Part shown: piece after piece, positions 25,552 to 33,802 of the stretch | How positions within the stretch are numbered: position 1 is the first letter of the stretch | Layout of the letters: each line of letters starts with the position of its first letter | Assembly (NCBI GenBank): GCA_023144635.1 | Contig: JAGLFH010000019.1 | Span: forward strand, 1-64,000 | Direction of reading: 5' to 3' | DNA length: 64,000 nt | Source: Candidatus Auribacterota bacterium | GTDB lineage: Bacteria; Auribacterota; JAFGBW01; JAFGJP01 | Position numbers and translations under genes: made by a program | Notes under the pieces: model-generated | What the model saw: the letters and a program-made list of their open reading frames with translations, nothing else | The model's database searches: none | What the model was told of the DNA's origin: nothing

Positions 25552-27413
25552 GTCCTTTCTATAAGAGAAATCTTGAAATACTGAAAAAAAAACACCCGAG
25601 AATTGCAGAAAAAGTAGCTAAAGTATCGTTATCAGATAAAATACAGGTTTTCGAATCAAGATCAGGTAAACTTACATTTAAAATAACTGCTAATGGCAAA
25701 AAAATAAGTTTTCACAGCGCTTATGACCCTATCAAACAAAGCAAAAAGATTATAGCTGATGCACGATCTTCAGGCATCTTAAGAGATACCAGCAATGTTG
25801 CCATAATGGGATTGGGATTCGGTTATATTGCCAGCGAACTCATTTCACAAAAAAACGACAGAGATTTCATTATTATAATAGAAGATAACTTGGAAGTTTT
25901 TAAACATTACATCTCTAATTTTGATATTAATGATATTTTATCTAACAAAAATGTTTTTCTTTTTCTTGATGAGCCTGTAACGGAAATATTTCGTTTTCTT
26001 CAGCAATTCAGCTTCAGCATTGTTTCAAATGATATAGATTTTTTAAAACTTCAGCCAGCATATGAACTAAACAGTGGTTTTTATCTTAAAGCAGAAAGGT
26101 CTGTGCTGGAGACAAGGAACTGGGCTCGTATAAACATTGCTACACAGGTAAACAAAATAGATAATTTTTCTGATAATATTGTTGCCAATTTTCCCACAAG
26201 ATCAAAAAGTCCCGGTATAAATATGCTGGAAAATGTATTTAAAGATGTCCCTGGAATAATAGTAGCCACAGGACCAAGTCTAAGAAAAAACATTAATCTA
26301 CTTCGACTTGCTAAGAATAAAGCAGTTATAATAGCACTTGATTCATCTTTAAAGATCCTGATGGAAGAAGGGATCATTCCTGATCTGGTCTTCAGTGTAG
26401 ATTTTACTGAAAACACCATAAGTGATTATGATGGCATTGATTCTTTAGATAAAACATTTATAGTTGTTGATAATGAAGTTTGCCCTAAAGTGGTACAAAA
26501 GTATCCTGAGAGAATCTTTTTTATCGATCTTCCGGACAAACCTCTTTGTGAATGGTTTTCAAAAATAACGGAAGATAAGGGAAAAATTGAAAAGGGGCTA
26601 TCTGTAAGCCATACTGCTTTTCTTTCAGCTATATATATGGGAATAGACCCTATAATACTTATTGGTCAGGATCTTTCATATCCTGAAGGCGAAACACATG
26701 CCCGTGGAACATCTCTTGGTTTTCCAATAAAAAAGACATCTCTTAGCGATGATAAAAAATATCGCGTAGAAAATATTTTTGGTTTTCCTGTTCCGACAGA
26801 CAGGTCAATGCTTGTTTTTCTGCATCACTACCGTGATCTTATCAATAAGAACCCTTTAAAGAAAGTGATAGATGCTACTGAAGGCGGAGCTAAAATAGAA
26901 GACACAAAAATAATGACACTTAAAAATGCTTTATTAACATATTGTAAAGATGAAATCGATTTTTATAATATAATAAACAAAAAATATGATTCCGGGCGTA
27001 AAAATATAACATTTGATATGTCATCTTTAGGAAGCATTATTCATCAAAATTCAGTAAGGTTAAAAATGTTATCTTCCCGATCGAAAGATCATCTTAACTT
27101 CCTTAATAAACTGGAAGAATATTTTAAAAATAATGACTTTATTAATTTAAAAAAAGGCCTAAATAAGCTTAATAATAAATTATCTTTTTTAACTAATGAA
27201 TTTAAAGAAGAACTTATTTTTTTAAGAGATAACATTACAGAAGCTATAGTATTTTTGACATCAAAAACAGATCCTGAGATCTCAAAGGATAATAAAAAGA
27301 ACATACAGGAACAAATGGTAAGAAAAAAGAAGTTTTTTGAAATACTTATATCAGCCTCAGACAAGATGCAAACAAGGCTGGAAACTTTGGGATCTAAAAT
27401 AATAAAAGAATAA
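25548..27413 (+). CDS. Motility accessory factor (Maf)/DUF115 family, probable flagellin glycosyltransferase
   Basis: The 621-residue protein has the DUF115 (MptE-like) core: a GIIVATGPSLRKNI nucleotide-sugar motif, a DLVFSVDFTE segment, and PIILIGQDLSYPEGETHA, typical of Maf proteins that transfer nonulosonic acids to flagellin. A long helical C-terminal region follows. It is cytoplasmic and acts before flagellin export. Flagellin itself and sugar-synthesis genes are not in this window. The family is confident; the sugar is unknown. Confidence 0.85.
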   Translation: MSPFYKRNLEILKKKHPRIAEKVAKVSLSDKIQVFESRSGKLTFKITANGKKISFHSAYDPIKQSKKIIADARSSGILRDTSNVAIMGLGFGYIASELISQKNDRDFIIIIEDNLEVFKHYISNFDINDILSNKNVFLFLDEPVTEIFRFLQQFSFSIVSNDIDFLKLQPAYELNSGFYLKAERSVLETRNWARINIATQVNKIDNFSDNIVANFPTRSKSPGINMLENVFKDVPGIIVATGPSLRKNINLLRLAKNKAVIIALDSSLKILMEEGIIPDLVFSVDFTENTISDYDGIDSLDKTFIVVDNEVCPKVVQKYPERIFFIDLPDKPLCEWFSKITEDKGKIEKGLSVSHTAFLSAIYMGIDPIILIGQDLSYPEGETHARGTSLGFPIKKTSLSDDKKYRVENIFGFPVPTDRSMLVFLHHYRDLINKNPLKKVIDATEGGAKIEDTKIMTLKNALLTYCKDEIDFYNIINKKYDSGRKNITFDMSSLGSIIHQNSVRLKMLSSRSKDHLNFLNKLEEYFKNNDFINLKKGLNKLNNKLSFLTNEFKEELIFLRDNITEAIVFLTSKTDPEISKDNKKNIQEQMVRKKKFFEILISASDKMQTRLETLGSKIIKE

Positions 27414-27481
27414 GCTTTACACTATTTTGTCGAAATTCCTTAAAAATAATAATACAATTAGGAAATAACTTCAGGATAAAT

Positions 27482-28141
27482 ATGGCAGAAGGTCTGGATA
27501 AAAAGATAGAACAGTTAGAAGGTCTTTACAAGACCATTCCTAAGACACAGTGCACAAAGACTACCTGTGCTGACTGGTGCTGTTCACGTCTTCCAACGGC
27601 AGTAAATGCTGACGGTCTTTTTATTTCTCTTCCTTTAATATATTCTATAGAGTTTTTAAATATTAAAAAATTTATAACAGAAAATTTTCAAAAAAAAGAT
27701 ATAGAAGAGTTTTATGATTACAATAGCAAAAGGCCTCTTTGTTCATTCAAGGACCCCAAAAGTCCGGGTTGTCTTATTTACCCGGTACGTCCCTTCACAT
27801 GCCGAGTTTTCGGAAGATGCGTTCCTCCTGTTTTTTTTGGAATGGAATATCCACCGGAAGCTGCTAACGAAATTTTCTGCCCGCATCTTAAGATCATGGA
27901 TAAAGACAAGGAAAAAGTATTTCAAGATAGATTCCCTGTATACTGGACTGAACTTGCAAATTTATCTGCATCAGTTTCAGTTTTTACTATTGAGCAGCTT
28001 GATGCTATACACAGAGTTTCAGATGTACATGATATTTTTATAACCGGCTGGAAAGAATTTGCTCTTCTTACATCAGCCACACCACTTTGGCTTGAAAAAA
28101 ACTTCGCCTCTTTCTGGAAAGCACACGGAAATTTATTATAG
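27482..28141 (+). CDS. YkgJ-type cysteine-cluster (zinc/iron-chelating) protein
   Basis: The 219-residue protein has an N-terminal CTKTTCADWCC cluster, then CSFKDPKSPGCLIYPVRPFTC with FGRC and a later FCPHL, the cysteine pattern of the YkgJ/UPF0153 family. These proteins bind Zn or Fe, possibly an iron-sulfur cluster, and have no settled function. It stands alone 68 bases after the Maf gene. Confidence 0.82.
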   Translation: MAEGLDKKIEQLEGLYKTIPKTQCTKTTCADWCCSRLPTAVNADGLFISLPLIYSIEFLNIKKFITENFQKKDIEEFYDYNSKRPLCSFKDPKSPGCLIYPVRPFTCRVFGRCVPPVFFGMEYPPEAANEIFCPHLKIMDKDKEKVFQDRFPVYWTELANLSASVSVFTIEQLDAIHRVSDVHDIFITGWKEFALLTSATPLWLEKNFASFWKAHGNLL

Positions 28142-28406
28142 GAAAGTTCTTAGCCACAGAAAAAAACTATCACGAAAACACAAAAATAAAACAAAAACAC
28201 GAAAAAGAATGGTCATGAACCACGTGGGGTTCATGATAAACAAAAAAAGTAAAACGTATACAAAGTTCAGTCCTGTTTTATTATGATGAAAATCACATGT
28301 AAGAAGTAAATAAACGGTATTTCGTGTTTTGGGAAACTTATTAGATCATCTGCTACCAAAGGTAGCTCCTCGAACGAACCACGAACGACGAATAACGCTT
28401 TCAGTT
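28142..28406. repeat. Intergenic repeat cluster with a perfect hairpin
   Basis: This 265-bp spacer holds a CACGAAAA-type repeat run (28150-28207), a 9-bp perfect hairpin (TCATGAACC-acgtgg-GGTTCATGA, 28213-28236) and an ACGAACGAC-type run near 28372-28396. A related TCATGAACC...ACGTGG sequence occurs near 22228. I see no gene here. The hairpin has no T-run, so it is not a typical terminator. Confidence 0.6.
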
Positions 28407-28766
28407 TTACGCCATAACTTCTTTTATTGTCTCAATCAATTCACTCTCTTCAAAAGGTTTGGCAAGTACAGCATTGGCACCAAATTTTTTTGCACTGCTA
28501 AGATATGTATCATTGATGGAAGATCCGGAAATAGCTATTATTGGAAGATCCGGCAGGGTATTTTTGAGAACGAGTATAGTATCTATTCCTTCTTTTTCAG
28601 GCATAACAATATCTAATATGACAAGATCAGGCTTTTCTTCTTTTACGGATTTTAATCCTGATTCACCGTTATCTGCTTCAACTATCTCAAAACCAGATTT
28701 TTTTAAGATATGTGCAATAAATTTACGAGTTGTAAAAGAATCATCTACTATAAGTATTTTTGCCAT
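28407..28766 (-). CDS. Single-domain CheY-like response regulator
   Basis: This 119-residue receiver has VDDSFTTRKF (acidic pocket), LVILDIVMPEKEG (phospho-acceptor Asp), AISGSS (switch Ser) and LAKPFEESEL (Lys). It lies 105 bases downstream of the large hybrid kinase and may be its receiver partner, though the gap leaves cotranscription open. Confidence 0.88.
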   Translation of the reverse strand: MAKILIVDDSFTTRKFIAHILKKSGFEIVEADNGESGLKSVKEEKPDLVILDIVMPEKEGIDTILVLKNTLPDLPIIAISGSSINDTYLSSAKKFGANAVLAKPFEESELIETIKEVMA

Positions 28767-28871
28767 ATTTTCCTTATAAAACTAATTAAGTAGTTATAAA
28801 ATTCTCCGATATAAATAATCAATAGTCAAGACATTATCAATAACAAATTATAAAAAAATTTAAAAATCCTG

Positions 28872-31412
28872 TTATTCAAGCTTAAAATCGTAAAATTTTA
28901 GTACATCAAAGAGTGTTTCCATAAGACTCTCTTCAGTAAGATGGCTTTTCATAATAAGTGCATCAATTTTTCCTGCAAGAGATTTCTTTTCTTTTTCCGT
29001 AAGGTCCTTGGCCGTTACAATTATTACAGGTATCATCTTTGTAGCTTCTCTTCGCTTTAGCTTGTCAACTACCTGAAACCCGTCCATCACAGGCATATCA
29101 AGATCAAGTATTATAACATGGGGCATTATCTGATTTATCTTATCAAGCCCCTCTTTGCCATCATGAGCTTTAAAAATCTCATAGTCCCACTTCTCTAATA
29201 TTTTACTTACCAGTAAAACATCTAAATGTGAATCATCTATAACAATTACTTTTTTACCTTTAAGTTTAATCCGTTTTAGCACACTTAAAAGATCATCCTC
29301 TGCAACAGGCTTTACAAGATACTCTACTGCTCCAAGAGCAAAACCCTTATTTTGTTCAGTGAGGATAGAACTCATAACAATCGGAATATTTTTTGTTGAG
29401 GGAAGAGTTTTTAGTTCTGTAAGAATATCCCATCCGCTTCTGTCAGGAAGCATTATATCAAGGAAGATAACAAACGGTTTTATCTCTTTTACCTTATCAA
29501 TAGCACGAGATCCTTGTGTTTCCCACACAACATCATAGCCATGACTTTTCAGTATTTTTTCATATAATTTAATAGCAGACATATCATCTTCTATTATTAA
29601 AATCGGTTCTTTTTTATAATTATGAGCTTTTTTATCAATAAATATTACAGGCTCTTTATTATCTTCTGAATCTTTTTCGCTTTCTTCTTTTTTAAATGAA
29701 ACAGGAATTGTAAATAATATTGTAGTACCTTTTCCAAATTCAGATTCTATCCATATCGTTCCGCCCATCATCTCTACAAATTTGCGGGAAATTGTCATAC
29801 CAAGCCCAGTACCACCTTCTTTTCTTGTTGAAGACCCATCTATCTGGCGGAAGGATTCAAATACTTTTGGTATATCCACTTCTTTTATTCCGATTCCGGT
29901 ATCTTCAACTGCAACCTCTATATAATTATTCTTTCTTTTCGCTCTAATTTCAATGTATCCCTTATTTGTAAATTTCACAGAATTACTTGCTATATTAAGA
30001 AGAACCTGCCTTATACGGTCAGGATCAGAGTATATATGAGGTAGATCTTTCTCAATATCTACTTTTATATCTATTTCCTTATCTTTTTTTAATACTTTTA
30101 ATGTTTTACTTAAATTTGTAATGACCTCTCTTAGATCTATATCCTTTTTTACAAAGTCCATTTTGCCTGATTCGACTTTAGAAAGATCAAGAATATCATT
30201 TATAATAGCAAGAAGCTGTTTCCCGTTCTTATATATCTCTTCAAAATTATCCTGAATATTAGGCATATTAAGGACTTCATCATCTTTTAATGAAAGAGCA
30301 GAAAAACCAATTATTGAATTAAGAGGTGTCCTAAGCTCATGGCTCATATTTGCAAGAAATTCTGATTTAAGCCTGTCAGCTTCACGTATTTTTATATTTG
30401 ATTCTTCAAGCTCTTTTGTTATTGTCTGGAGTTCTTCATTTCGTTTTCTAAGGAGAGTATTTGTTTCCTGAATTTCCGATGTGCGTTCTTTTATCTTAAT
30501 CTCGAGGTCTCTGTTAAACTCAAGTATTTCCTTATGGGCTTTATTTATCTCAACATTTGACTTTATTAGTTCTTTTTCTTTACTTTCTACTTCTATCCGG
30601 AATTTCTTAAGATCCTCTGTCATTTTGTTAAAAGAATCAGTTAAAAGCCCTATTTCATTTTGCGATGTAACTTTTGCCCTGAAATCAAGGTCTCCCTGAG
30701 ATACTTTATGAGTTGCTTTTACTAAAGTAATAATGGGATTTACTATCGAGCGGGCAAAAAGAGTTGCTATAAAAGAAAAGAATAAAATAAATAATATGCT
30801 TAGCCCAAATATATATTTTTTTGATTCATCCACTCTTTCGTTTAATTTTTCTAAAGAAACACCTATATGAGCATATCCAAGTTCTTTTATTTTACTTTTC
30901 TTTTTAGGATCCGTTTTAGTAGACATCTGTAGCAATAAGTCCTCATCATCTTCTTTTTCTTCAGGCTTAATTGTTATTTTCCTTGAAAGATGGAGCACAT
31001 CAATATCATTATTATATTTTTGAAATTCGCTTCCAATTTTATTTACTGCAAAACCCTTTTTTATTATTTCTTTTGAGAATTTATTATTTCTTTTAGGTTC
31101 CTTTATCTGATATACAATGACTTTGCCTTTTTCGTCTTCAATATATGCAAATAAAATATCTTCCTCATTTAATAATCCGCTAAGAAGTGTCTTTATAGCA
31201 TCTTTGTCTCTAATAAACACCTCGTATTTGCTGTTAAAAGCAAGGTTAGAACAAAGAGATTCCCCTCTTTTTTTAAGTTCAGAATGGTAAGTATCAAAAA
31301 GAAAATTAAAAAATAAATAACTGAGTGATGAAACTATTATAAAAATTATTATAATAAAAGTAAGAAGTACCCTTACAACAAGCTTCTGATTATATTTGCT
31401 CTTATCTCTCAT
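28872..31412 (-). CDS. Membrane hybrid histidine kinase with two receiver domains
   Basis: The 846-residue sensor has TM helices at about 12-34 and 201-221 flanking an extracytoplasmic region of about 165 residues. A HAMP domain (about 218-272) and a coiled coil follow. Then come HisKA with the phosphorylated His358 (NMSHELRTPLN), HATPase_c (about 455-575, DTGIGI and GGTGLGMTI), receiver 1 (Asp652, IFLDIMLPDRSG) and receiver 2 (Asp770, IILDLDMPVMDG). No DNA-binding output is present. Its ATG lies one base after the stop of the binding-protein gene at 31414-32391. That strongly suggests that the periplasmic binding protein presents ligand to this kinase. Confidence 0.9.
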   Translation of the reverse strand: MRDKSKYNQKLVVRVLLTFIIIIFIIVSSLSYLFFNFLFDTYHSELKKRGESLCSNLAFNSKYEVFIRDKDAIKTLLSGLLNEEDILFAYIEDEKGKVIVYQIKEPKRNNKFSKEIIKKGFAVNKIGSEFQKYNNDIDVLHLSRKITIKPEEKEDDEDLLLQMSTKTDPKKKSKIKELGYAHIGVSLEKLNERVDESKKYIFGLSILFILFFSFIATLFARSIVNPIITLVKATHKVSQGDLDFRAKVTSQNEIGLLTDSFNKMTEDLKKFRIEVESKEKELIKSNVEINKAHKEILEFNRDLEIKIKERTSEIQETNTLLRKRNEELQTITKELEESNIKIREADRLKSEFLANMSHELRTPLNSIIGFSALSLKDDEVLNMPNIQDNFEEIYKNGKQLLAIINDILDLSKVESGKMDFVKKDIDLREVITNLSKTLKVLKKDKEIDIKVDIEKDLPHIYSDPDRIRQVLLNIASNSVKFTNKGYIEIRAKRKNNYIEVAVEDTGIGIKEVDIPKVFESFRQIDGSSTRKEGGTGLGMTISRKFVEMMGGTIWIESEFGKGTTILFTIPVSFKKEESEKDSEDNKEPVIFIDKKAHNYKKEPILIIEDDMSAIKLYEKILKSHGYDVVWETQGSRAIDKVKEIKPFVIFLDIMLPDRSGWDILTELKTLPSTKNIPIVMSSILTEQNKGFALGAVEYLVKPVAEDDLLSVLKRIKLKGKKVIVIDDSHLDVLLVSKILEKWDYEIFKAHDGKEGLDKINQIMPHVIILDLDMPVMDGFQVVDKLKRREATKMIPVIIVTAKDLTEKEKKSLAGKIDALIMKSHLTEESLMETLFDVLKFYDFKLE

Positions 31413-31413
31413 A

Positions 31414-32391
31414 TTATTCGATAACTTTTCCTGTTTTTTTTGCCTTGTTCAACAATTTCCTATTAGGTTTTATTCCGAGGGCATCTGCTACTTTTGCATT
31501 AAAAAAAAGCCTGTATTTCATGCAATGATAATTATTCAGCAATTTTATATCAGATAAAGCACAAAACAATTCAATTTGCTTGTAAGTATTATTTATGACA
31601 TCATTTATATCAAATGCAAAACCTAAAAGAGCTCCTTTTTTAACAAGGTCATAAGATTCTCCAAAGACAAACAGATTTTTCCTAAATGTTGCCAGCATTA
31701 TTTTCTTTATAAATTCACCTCTCATTATTTTAGGGTCAGGAAGCAAATAAATGGCATCCACTCTATCTGTCAAATCTTTAATAGCGATCGGGAGATCTGA
31801 AACCTTATTTATTGCGCTTCTAACGATTCTGATCTGTGATGAGCTGGTTTCTTCTTCAATTTTATTTATTTGATTTTCAAAAAGAGAAGGCGAATAAATT
31901 ATTCCTATTTTTTTAAGTTCCGGTCTTAGCTCTTTTAATATAATAAAAGGTTCTTTCATACATACATTTATAAAAGTACCTTTTATATTGTTCTTTGAAA
32001 ACATCGTCTTTTCAACGATATCTGTTCTGTACACCATGGTAAAAATTATAGGAATGTCATCAATATATCGTGATAATTGAATAGTAGATTCAGTACCTAT
32101 TGAAAAAACAAGATCAGGAGCTTCCTTTTTTATAGATTGAATTATCTTTTCCACAGAAAGTTCAGGATCATCCATTGCAAAAACAGTTTCCTGATGTTTT
32201 ACATTGTTTTCATTTAATCTTTTTCTTATCTGATCAAGGACATAGTTAAAAGGTCCTAAAGATCTACTTTTAACGATAAATATACGGGGAGATCCTTTTG
32301 CCTGAAGATGCACAGGATTAATAATCCAGTATACCATTACAAAAATTATTATTGCAGATATTGAGAGTTTTTTATTCATCTGTTTTGGCAT
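31414..32391 (-). CDS. Periplasmic binding protein, PF04392 (ABC_sub_bind) type, copy 1
   Basis: The 325-residue protein has a signal-anchor or signal peptide (about residues 8-30, ending LQAKG) and a two-lobe periplasmic-binding fold of the ABC_sub_bind family: FIVKSRSLGPFNYVL, APDLVFSIGTESTIQL, MVYRTD, NIKGTFINVCMKEPF and GFAFDINDV. It is the most diverged of three copies here. No ABC permease or ATPase accompanies it. It is flanked 12 bases upstream by a receiver-kinase and one base downstream by a hybrid kinase, so a sensory role is the likely reading. Ligand unknown. Confidence 0.85.
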   Translation of the reverse strand: MPKQMNKKLSISAIIIFVMVYWIINPVHLQAKGSPRIFIVKSRSLGPFNYVLDQIRKRLNENNVKHQETVFAMDDPELSVEKIIQSIKKEAPDLVFSIGTESTIQLSRYIDDIPIIFTMVYRTDIVEKTMFSKNNIKGTFINVCMKEPFIILKELRPELKKIGIIYSPSLFENQINKIEEETSSSQIRIVRSAINKVSDLPIAIKDLTDRVDAIYLLPDPKIMRGEFIKKIMLATFRKNLFVFGESYDLVKKGALLGFAFDINDVINNTYKQIELFCALSDIKLLNNYHCMKYRLFFNAKVADALGIKPNRKLLNKAKKTGKVIE

Positions 32392-32402
32392 ATTATTAAA
32401 AT

Positions 32403-33677
32403 TTATTCATTACATGGAATAGAAATGGCAAATTCAGTGAAAACACCTTCTTCGCTAAAAACTTCTATCGTACCGCCGTGATGTTCTATTATTTGAAAGC
32501 ATATACTAAGCCCAAGTCCTGTACCTTCTTTTTTTGGCTTTGTTGTAAAAAAAGGTTCAAAAACATGTTTGATCTTATCTTTTGAAATACCTGTTCCAAA
32601 ATCCTTTATAGAAAGAACTGAATAGTTTTTACCATTTCTTTCTATTTCTCTTGCTGTAATTATTATTTTTTTATCATTATGTGAAACCTCACCAAACTTT
32701 TTCCATATAGCATAGCGTGCATTATTTATTAAATTTACAAGAACTTGCTCAATTCGAGATTCTATACAATTAATCTCCCGAAGATCCCCTGGAATATTTA
32801 TTTCAAATTGCACATTAGGATATCTGACGTCCTTTTGTAAAAACAGCATTATCTTATCTACTATTTTATTAAAGTTTGATACTTCAAAGTTCTCAAAATC
32901 TTTTCTTGAAAAACTTAAGAGCTCCTTGATAAATCCGGATATTTTTTCACCCTGCTCATGAATGACCGTTACCATTTTATTAAGATCATCAGGCGACAAT
33001 TTATCTTTTTTTGCACGCTCAAGTACCAGCTGGGAATAATTAAGGACATTACCTACAGGATTATTTATTTCATGTATAATACTTGCCGTAAATCTTCCCA
33101 GAGAACTCATCTTCTCTGTTTGAATAAGTTCTTCCTGAGTTTCTTTAAGAAGCTGGCTGGATTTTATGATCTCAACATTACTAGATTTTAATTCTCTGTT
33201 TGCTTTTTCAAGCTCAAGGACTTTTTCTTCCAGCTTGTCAACAAGAGAACGGCTATAGTCTTTTAAAAGCTCTTTTTCTTCTTCACCTTCTACTTTTTCT
33301 CTTTTTCCTACAAGATAAGTTTTTATTTGCTCCGGAAAAGTCTCAATATCTATAGGCTTTGGAATATAGCCGTCACATCCTGCAATTAGCGCCTTTTCCC
33401 TATCACCCTTCATAACATTTGATGTGATTGCTATAATTGGAATATCCTTTATACTGTCAGTGCTTTTTATTTTGGTGGAAAGCTCTCTTCCGTCTATTCC
33501 GGGTATATTGATATCCATAAGAATAAGATCAGGTCTTTTTAACGCCATATCATATCCGTCAATACCATTAGTCGCTTCAACAATATCATAGCCTTCAGCT
33601 TCAAGTATTTTCCTTACAAGCTTCCTATTACTTACATTATCCTCAATATGTAAAATCTTCATTTTATCTGAATTCAT
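32403..33677 (-). CDS. Receiver-histidine kinase (REC-HisKA-HATPase), cytoplasmic
   Basis: I choose the ATG at 33677 because GGAGG precedes it; an upstream in-frame start would add a 16-residue hydrophobic leader without such a site. The 424-residue protein has an N-terminal receiver (KILHIEDNVSNRKL, LILMDINIPGIDG, PKPIDI), a coiled-coil linker, HisKA with SIIHEINNPVGNVLN, and HATPase_c (DFGTGISKDKI, GTGLGLSICFQI). No membrane segment remains. It is the first gene of an operon with binding protein 1 and the hybrid kinase, and is divergent from TonB receptor 1. It may relay signals to the receptor promoter through another regulator. Confidence 0.88.
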   Translation of the reverse strand: MNSDKMKILHIEDNVSNRKLVRKILEAEGYDIVEATNGIDGYDMALKRPDLILMDINIPGIDGRELSTKIKSTDSIKDIPIIAITSNVMKGDREKALIAGCDGYIPKPIDIETFPEQIKTYLVGKREKVEGEEEKELLKDYSRSLVDKLEEKVLELEKANRELKSSNVEIIKSSQLLKETQEELIQTEKMSSLGRFTASIIHEINNPVGNVLNYSQLVLERAKKDKLSPDDLNKMVTVIHEQGEKISGFIKELLSFSRKDFENFEVSNFNKIVDKIMLFLQKDVRYPNVQFEINIPGDLREINCIESRIEQVLVNLINNARYAIWKKFGEVSHNDKKIIITAREIERNGKNYSVLSIKDFGTGISKDKIKHVFEPFFTTKPKKEGTGLGLSICFQIIEHHGGTIEVFSEEGVFTEFAISIPCNE

Positions 33678-33743
33678 CTTGATGCCTCCAATTATTATGA
33701 TAATTATATAAGAAAAAATATACATAGTAAATGTTGAAATATT

Positions 33744-33770
33744 TTAATTATATATATATTATATAATTAA
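33744..33770. promoter_or_regulatory. AT-rich inverted repeat in the divergent kinase/receptor-1 spacer
   Basis: Perfect 11-bp arms (TTAATTATATA and its complement) are separated by five bases. The site lies 33 bases upstream of the receptor-1 ATG. Composition is low-complexity, so a chance origin is possible, but the other two receptor spacers also contain dyads. Confidence 0.4.
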
Positions 33771-33802
33771 CTATATTGTCGATAAACAGGAGGGGAAGAA
33801 GA

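Noticed and set aside
25548-27413. Maf-like gene read as a septum-formation Maf (nucleotide pyrophosphatase)
   Set aside because: Length and motifs (ATGPSLRKNI, GQDLSYPEGETHA) match DUF115 motility accessory factors, not the small Maf/YhdE family.
28059-28286. 75-codon plus-strand frame at the end of the YkgJ-type gene
   Set aside because: It overlaps the real gene in another frame and continues into repeat sequence; the translation is Lys/His-rich without any motif.
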